Of a stretch of DNA of 64,000 nucleotides, positions 58,583 through 64,000 are shown piece after piece (the stretch's first letter is position 1; every line of letters begins with the position of its first letter). The notes under the pieces are model-generated. The model worked only from the letters and a program-made list of their open reading frames with translations, searched no databases and was not told where the DNA came from. This DNA is from Saccharomycopsis malanga (taxonomy: Eukaryota > Ascomycota > Saccharomycetes > Ascoideales > Saccharomycopsidaceae), in assembly GCA_004014935.1 (NCBI GenBank), contig CP025321.1, positions 248,001 to 312,000 on the forward strand, written 5' to 3'. Made by a program: the position numbers and the translations under genes.

Positions 58583-61500
58583 TTATATCCCTAACACTAA
58601 CAATCCTGAAATAGGGTCTAGCTCGATGATTTTAGAGCATATGATTTGATCACCCACGACCAACTCAGAAATGTTTTCTGCCAACTGTATATTGACGTAA
58701 AGACCCATTTCTACGCAGTATCCGTCGGCTAGATTTGGATACACAGCACTTTGAGTGACAACACATTTGAATTCAAACATTATAGGCACTGCTGAATCAG
58801 ATTTATTCTTCTCCAATTCTTGCTGCAAATATTTGAGCATCCAAAATCTCCTCATTCTTTGTTGGACCTCTTTGATTGCAATGACACGTCTTTTGATATA
58901 TTTACGATACACCTCTTCAATCTGCGCTCCTGTAAAAGGTTTCAAAGGAAATCCCTTTTGCCTAATCCTGCTAGCATATGGAACAAATTGTTTCTTTTGT
59001 TCAAATCTAGATGCTTCCATCTCCTTAGCATTTAGCGAAAGAATTAACTGCCATTGATTAATCAATTGTTCCAATTCAGAAAATGGAGAATCAACTTTCA
59101 CATAGCCATACTTCAAACCCAATTTTCGATGAGAGAGACGATTGTACTCGGAAACTCTGGAATATTCACCTGCTACAGATTTGGTCACAATTGCTTTATT
59201 CAGATGTTGTTCCAATTCTTGGAAGGGATCAAAACTGACCTGCGGTTTGTTTAAAAAAGTCAATCCGCAAAAGTAGGACGTAGGCAGCACTCTGCTGCCT
59301 ACTTTGCCAAAAGAAAAATGTTCAAACTGATATGCTTCAAAAGCAGGAAGTAAATAGTTATCTGGAACTACTTCCCTGGTATCAGCAGAGCTTTCCTGGT
59401 CAACAGGGTTTTCTGGGTATTGAAGCAAAGATTGCGAGTAATGATATATGGGCAATTTTTCTCTGATGGCATACCTACTAGCAATTTCGTTTGCTAAAAG
59501 CTTTAATTCAGTAATGAAAAAATCCGAGTTCCCGTCTACTGGCTGTGAGACCACATATTTGATTTCATCTTGTGCTTGCACTGTTGGGACGTTATTCTTG
59601 TTAACAATTTCACATTCAAGGGCGTAATCATTATTTCTAGAATGCATTCTTTTTTTACATATATTATACACGCTTCTGAGTAGTTCCTTTTCATGTTTGG
59701 ATATTCCTAAATTGCCATTATGTTTCCTGTCCCCACCGAAGAACAGAAGAAGTTCTACTCGGTCGTCCAAAATGGCAGAAAGTTGATCTTCTTCAAGTAC
59801 TTTTACGTTGGTCAAATATTCCAACTTAATATCAAACTTGATTTTGTCAAAATCAAATTGATACTGAGCCCAGGGGTCATAGGCAAAAGAAAAAGTGATA
59901 CAATTAAACCCCCTTTTCTTGTTAGAATGAAAAGCAAAGTTTGTAGTCACTGACTTGGCCATGTAATTGAGTTTCCCATTAGGGGCATCTAAATCCATTC
60001 CATTTATCAAAAGATTGTATAAGAGGTTTGATCCTGGATGAATGGAAGAACCAATATCTGGGATATGGATGTTCACTAACAAGTTTCTTTTATCAGTATT
60101 AATTATGGATAAAGCCATATCTGACATGCCTTTTCCGCAACTGGCAGAGGGCAACCCATAGGCTGCATTGTTTTGTATGTAACGTAGATGGCTGAAACAA
60201 TCATCATGGAACTTGGAATCTTTTGCAAAGCTTTGCTTGCCAGGAAAAAGTATATCTTCATTGGCATTTTCAACTACCAACTGGGCCACAGAGGTGATGT
60301 GTTTGTTGGATTGGGACATATCGCTTGTCAAGAGGTTGTTAGAAAGGAATATATCAGTATTATCTTTGTAAATGTCGAAATATTTAAGAAAACTAAAGAT
60401 CGCTTTAGGAGATAGAAAGTTGAGATCTTCGTCAAATGCAGAGAATATGAAGCGTAGCATTTTGGTATTATAATTTGGATTTTTCAAACCCAACTTCATA
60501 ATTTGGCGGACCATCACCTGTATGAGATTGTGTAATTTTTCATGAGGATAAATTATATAAAACTTGAGCATATTTACAATTGTTTTATACAATTCGTTTT
60601 CGGCCTCTGTCAAGTAGATAGAACCGTTAATCCATTTATAAAATCTGTTATCCTCGTTGATATCATGAAACAACAAGTTGAATACATCCTGAGTAAACAA
60701 CTCTATATTTTGCTGGAAAGAATCTTCAAGGTCCATCAATGCACTGAGTTGGTATGCATTGTATATGGAGTTGCTTAAAAAGGAAACGTTGGGCACGTAA
60801 TTGGAAAACTGCTCTTCCTTGGAATCTACAAAGTTGTTTTTATTCAAGCACATTATATATCGTTCAGGACGGCTTGACAATGTGAGGAATGTAGTGAAGA
60901 ATATAAGCACTTTGTTGAAATGGTTCTGCAGGAGTAAAGTCAGGGGTTTTTCAAACATTCCCATATTCTGGGAGAATATGGGCAATTCGTTTATATAATC
61001 ATCTATGGTTATGCTGCTGACAGAATTGTGTCTGGAAAGTTTAGCAAAAGCAACACTATCAAACTGTCGGGAATCCAAAATTTTTAATAAATTTATGGAT
61101 GATTTGATTAGATAAACCATTACTTTTTTGACAAGTTCAATCTCTTCTGGGGAGTTTGACTCAAAGATCTGTTCGATGTCCAAAAACTTGTATAAATGAA
61201 ATGTTACATCGCAAGCTCTTCCTGATTTGTATTCTCCCCATATAGTGAAAACTTTAAACTTTGACGCTTCGTCATGGAAGTTTCCATTCTGGGTTTTGAC
61301 CACCACTCCAAATACAATACCGTTATGCTCATCTCTTAGTTCCACTAGCGATCCTACACATGGTCGTTTGTGAAAAAATGTATCATAATGGTATTCTTGA
61401 GAAACCATACTACGGAATGTATCCTTATTTACCACACGTACAAGCTTCTTATACCCAAGCTTTATTGTGCTAATTTCGGGCTGTTTAAGAAGCGAGTTGT

Positions 61501-61849
61501 AGTACTTTAATGAGCACTTTATGATAGGTCTGGATGAGGCACTGTTGCGAGGTTGATCTGACATTGTATTTTGTGAAAAAAACAGATCTTTTTCAAATGT
61601 CGATTGTGAAAGGTTTCGTTTCTTCGTTGAGTTTGTTAATTGTCTCAAATAATCATAACGGCTCGGCCGCCTTATGAGTATAGCTGGCTTGACGACATTG
61701 TGTAATATTGTGCAACCATTCGCTTTCACAACCAGATGATCAATATAACATTGGCGATAATAATTGGAGCTTGATGACTTTATCACCAGTTTCCGCCAAT
61801 GTCGAAGCCGAACCGTAGGCCACAATATGTTCTGAATTGATACTTCCAT
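58583..61849 (-). CDS. DSS1: Mitochondrial 3'-5' exoribonuclease Dss1
   Basis: The 1088-residue protein has a basic N-terminus (RLRHWRKLVIKSSSSNYYRQ) suited to mitochondrial import. Residues ~110-220 include SLVELRDEHNGIVFGVVVK, a cold-shock-like region seen in Dss1. An RNB domain follows, and the segment CGKGMSDMALSI aligns with the RNase II active-site loop. Only Asp-577 (codon 60121-60119) is clearly retained; the usual cluster of four Asp is not visible. The position fits the catalytic Asp of yeast Dss1. Dss1 and Suv3 form the mitochondrial degradosome that degrades RNA in the matrix. A 23-base T-run (plus strand) lies about 110 bp upstream of the start. Confidence 0.85.
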   Translation of the reverse strand: MEVSIQNILWPTVRLRHWRKLVIKSSSSNYYRQCYIDHLVVKANGCTILHNVVKPAILIRRPSRYDYLRQLTNSTKKRNLSQSTFEKDLFFSQNTMSDQPRNSASSRPIIKCSLKYYNSLLKQPEISTIKLGYKKLVRVVNKDTFRSMVSQEYHYDTFFHKRPCVGSLVELRDEHNGIVFGVVVKTQNGNFHDEASKFKVFTIWGEYKSGRACDVTFHLYKFLDIEQIFESNSPEEIELVKKVMVYLIKSSINLLKILDSRQFDSVAFAKLSRHNSVSSITIDDYINELPIFSQNMGMFEKPLTLLLQNHFNKVLIFFTTFLTLSSRPERYIMCLNKNNFVDSKEEQFSNYVPNVSFLSNSIYNAYQLSALMDLEDSFQQNIELFTQDVFNLLFHDINEDNRFYKWINGSIYLTEAENELYKTIVNMLKFYIIYPHEKLHNLIQVMVRQIMKLGLKNPNYNTKMLRFIFSAFDEDLNFLSPKAIFSFLKYFDIYKDNTDIFLSNNLLTSDMSQSNKHITSVAQLVVENANEDILFPGKQSFAKDSKFHDDCFSHLRYIQNNAAYGLPSASCGKGMSDMALSIINTDKRNLLVNIHIPDIGSSIHPGSNLLYNLLINGMDLDAPNGKLNYMAKSVTTNFAFHSNKKRGFNCITFSFAYDPWAQYQFDFDKIKFDIKLEYLTNVKVLEEDQLSAILDDRVELLLFFGGDRKHNGNLGISKHEKELLRSVYNICKKRMHSRNNDYALECEIVNKNNVPTVQAQDEIKYVVSQPVDGNSDFFITELKLLANEIASRYAIREKLPIYHYSQSLLQYPENPVDQESSADTREVVPDNYLLPAFEAYQFEHFSFGKVGSRVLPTSYFCGLTFLNKPQVSFDPFQELEQHLNKAIVTKSVAGEYSRVSEYNRLSHRKLGLKYGYVKVDSPFSELEQLINQWQLILSLNAKEMEASRFEQKKQFVPYASRIRQKGFPLKPFTGAQIEEVYRKYIKRRVIAIKEVQQRMRRFWMLKYLQQELEKNKSDSAVPIMFEFKCVVTQSAVYPNLADGYCVEMGLYVNIQLAENISELVVGDQIICSKIIELDPISGLLVLGI

Positions 61850-62664
61850 TCTTTGCTTTCATACTCTTAAGCTTATAGCCATTTCGTTATAAATAGATTC
61901 CGCTGACTTTTTACTAGATCGCTTTATTCTTGGCTTAAAATTGATATTTCATAATTTTTTTTTTTTTTTTTTTTTTTCGTTTTTCGCACCGTTTGCAGCT
62001 TAAAATTCAACATGAACATGAATTAGTATCCTAATATACCAGAATAGTCGTATTCAAGTACTTGTTTTTGAGCACTAAAGAAGAGGAGTTTTCATTACAG
62101 CTTGAAAGATTTATATATCCTAAAGAAAGTTTTGAAAAATAGTAGATTCTCAACTTACTACGTCAATTAGTGTTCGTTTGTTTTTCGAATCAGTTTTCTT
62201 CAGTTTATTGATCTATAAGAGTAACTTTCTTCTGCAAAGGTACCAGTAGTATATTCTTTACTTTGCTTCTAGTGTGCCAAGATAAAGAGCGGACAACATT
62301 TACAAGTGCTTACAATTGTGAACTGCTGAACAACTAAAAATTTAAATAAGCTAGCTTACTACTGGTAAGTTGCATTCAGGTAACAATAAATGGTATTGAA
62401 TGCAACAGAGACATGGATATGAGAGCTGAATAGTTACTGGTTGGTTTCTCAGACAACTCTGACAACATAAAAATAACGTATCACGGTTGATTGTATGATT
62501 AGTCATGAAAAAACCATCGGTCAGTGCTATTAATTACTTGTAAACATATTCTAGTGTAAGTTGAGTTTGCATTCAACTAATTAGCAAGCTACATAAACCA
62601 CTGCAGTGCCAAGTTCAAACAAAATGCATTGACAAGCTACAAAGTCATACATAAAGTGACGGTA
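61850..62664. other. Intergenic region between SHP1 and DSS1
   Basis: This 0.8-kb region holds the DSS1 promoter and the SHP1 3' flank. It includes an uninterrupted run of 23 T at 61955-61977. No gene or other repeat was seen. Confidence 0.6.
61955..61977. repeat. T23 homopolymer upstream of DSS1
   Basis: A 23-base T-run lies about 110 bp before the DSS1 start (poly-A on the coding strand). Such tracts exclude nucleosomes in yeast promoters. Confidence 0.9.
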
Positions 62665-63585
62665 TCAAGTCCATCTCTGGATAACGACTGACTGCGCTAG
62701 CTTAGCGTCTTGTATGCTGATTCCCTTATCGGTTATAGGCTTGACAGGATACGGCAAGGACAAAAAGTACTCTCTGGAATCGTTTAGCAAAGGGTCGACG
62801 AAATCAAAGATTTGTTGGACTGGACCCGATTTGTCGACGATTGCTTTGAACTTTCTGCCATCAGCCAATCTTACTTGTACAATGGTTTGGTTTTCACCTA
62901 TGCTGTTAGGGTCTTTGGAGGATGCTGTTGGTTCCGGAGATACCTTTTCCTTACCATTGCCGGCATCGGTTGTTGGTTCACTACCAATTACCTCTCCGGG
63001 AACAGGAGAGCCCAATCTTTGGCCCTGTCCACTGAACTTTGCAGCAGCCTGTCTTGGTGGCCTATAGTTTTGGTCCGTTTTGGTCTTCACATTGATATCT
63101 ACGCTTTGTCCAGGCAATACGTTGAAAAGCCCCAAAGGCGCAACCCCCTGCGTCATCTGGGTGATATACTTGCTGTTTTCTGGATCATCGAACCTATAAA
63201 GAGGGCCGTCGTCTATAGAAAATCCGTCTTTCCAGAATGTGCAAGTCTTGGTGACTTTCTCTGGTACATTGGATGGTTCCTGTCCAATCCGTTGCGATGG
63301 GGCGTCTTCAGTTCCCAATCGGTAGCCTCCTCCCACAAAACTTCTTCGAGAAGAGGATCCAGACCCTTCTTCATCACGACGGTCGCCTGGACCTCCTCTT
63401 CTTGCTGCTTGATTCAAAAGATCTTGCACCAATCCACGCGCACGGTCTTCTGGTGGTTTTTCGACTTCTAATCCTGATCTCTCTCCCCCAGTGAACAAAT
63501 TCTTCTCATCGTCGCTGTCATCGCTGCTATCGCCCCTGTGGAGGTCTCTGAACGTTTTAAATTTTTTATCAGATTTTTTAGACAT
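62665..63585 (-). CDS. SHP1: p47/Shp1-type Cdc48 cofactor (SEP and UBX domains)
   Basis: The 306-residue protein starts MSKKSDKKFKTFRDLHRG, which corresponds to the linker after the UBA domain in Shp1/p47; the UBA domain itself is absent. A SEP domain lies at about residues 115-190, with CTFWKDGFSIDDGPLYRFDD and GVAPLGLFNVLPGQSVDI. A UBX domain runs from about residue 230 to the end, with TIVQVRLADGRKFKAIV and PVQQIFDFVDPLL; the p97-binding loop reads SLPYPVKPITD, keeping the Pro and an adjacent aromatic. The protein would bind Cdc48 and guide it to membrane-fusion or phosphatase-release jobs. A missing first exon could restore the UBA. Confidence 0.9.
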   Translation of the reverse strand: MSKKSDKKFKTFRDLHRGDSSDDSDDEKNLFTGGERSGLEVEKPPEDRARGLVQDLLNQAARRGGPGDRRDEEGSGSSSRRSFVGGGYRLGTEDAPSQRIGQEPSNVPEKVTKTCTFWKDGFSIDDGPLYRFDDPENSKYITQMTQGVAPLGLFNVLPGQSVDINVKTKTDQNYRPPRQAAAKFSGQGQRLGSPVPGEVIGSEPTTDAGNGKEKVSPEPTASSKDPNSIGENQTIVQVRLADGRKFKAIVDKSGPVQQIFDFVDPLLNDSREYFLSLPYPVKPITDKGISIQDAKLAQSVVIQRWT

Positions 63586-64000
63586 ATTTATTTGATATAA
63601 TTATTGACAATAGTTTTATGAGACCAACCTTTCAATAATATAACGGTATTTCAGCGAAACTTCAACGTAATTTCCAGAACTCAGTTCAATTCGCCTTCAC
63701 AGCACCAAATTCGATGAGTTCTTCAAATTTAACTGAATTAAGTTACTTTAAAGTGATTGTAAACTCGAAATATTCGCCTCTGCTCTGTATGTATGGAAGC
63801 TCAGGTTGCCCGAATGGCATGTTTTGCCACATTAATTTCACCGTTACCCTGTTCTCATACTATTATATAATAACAGGAATATAAGATTATATACAATGTT
63901 TTGTCTCTATGGTATGGGAAATGGCCTGCAATCAACTGTGCTTTGTAATTTGAATAATTTTTGAATAACAAAATTTGGTGCTCTGGGTGGTTTTATGTTT
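63586..64000. other. Region upstream of SHP1 to the window edge
   Basis: This AT-rich 0.4-kb stretch should be the SHP1 promoter. I searched it on the minus strand for an exon that could encode the missing UBA domain and saw none with plausible splice signals. Confidence 0.4.

Overview
The window is nuclear DNA from a budding yeast (Saccharomycotina). It is AT-rich. Most genes are intronless, and the few introns are short with GTAAGT/GTATGT donors and TACTAAC-like branch sites 8-11 nt from the acceptor. It carries typical yeast genes (PIR cell-wall protein, HSF1, TKL1, PTR2, CTR9, ART1/LDB19, KRE33, NDT80, NRK1, ARO7, UTP7, DSS1, SHP1). A complex I subunit (NDUFS4 type) and a cytosolic-type endo-beta-N-acetylglucosaminidase argue against Saccharomycetaceae. 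Three conserved leucines of the NDT80 DNA-binding domain are encoded by CTG, which argues against the CUG-Ser clade. The best fit is a respiratory, standard-code yeast outside Saccharomycetaceae; the species is not identified.

Layout. 1-5.4 kb: a PIR cell-wall gene running off the left edge (minus), then a Gfo/Idh/MocA oxidoreductase. 5.4-10.7 kb: an allantoate-permease-family transporter behind a 20-bp minisatellite and a cluster of TGANTCA sites, an amino-acid permease with a long N-terminal tail, and an intron-containing tRNA-Phe. 10.7-13.5 kb has no supportable gene. 13.5-22.2 kb: HSF1 with heat-shock elements and an overlapping uORF, TKL1 (spliced) and PTR2 (minus, spliced). 23.8-36 kb: an unrecognised large protein, a possible perilipin, ENGase, a small membrane protein and CTR9. 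36.8-46.2 kb: ART1/LDB19, a candidate two-exon small gene, a MIC26/27-type MICOS subunit and KRE33. 46.7-58.5 kb: NDT80, NRK1 (spliced), the complex I subunit, a SOG2-domain protein, ARO7, UTP7 and an unknown gene. 58.6-63.6 kb: DSS1 and a p47/Shp1 protein.

The most unusual element is a family of short dispersed repeats in the intergenic DNA at about 15.9, 19.3, 19.5 and 28.2 kb. The best copy has a tRNA-like head with pol III A- and B-box-like motifs, a body shared with another copy, an ATT-repeat tail and flanking 28-bp target-site duplications (26/28 matches, an uninterrupted 18-bp core). That is the anatomy of a SINE, which to my knowledge is hardly described in budding yeasts.

The genes are mostly unrelated housekeeping genes, not one pathway. 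Loose themes are nitrogen and peptide uptake (allantoate-family transporter, amino-acid permease, PTR2, ART1), ribosome biogenesis (KRE33, UTP7) and mitochondria (MICOS, complex I, DSS1). No retroelement, viral remnant or CRISPR array was seen.
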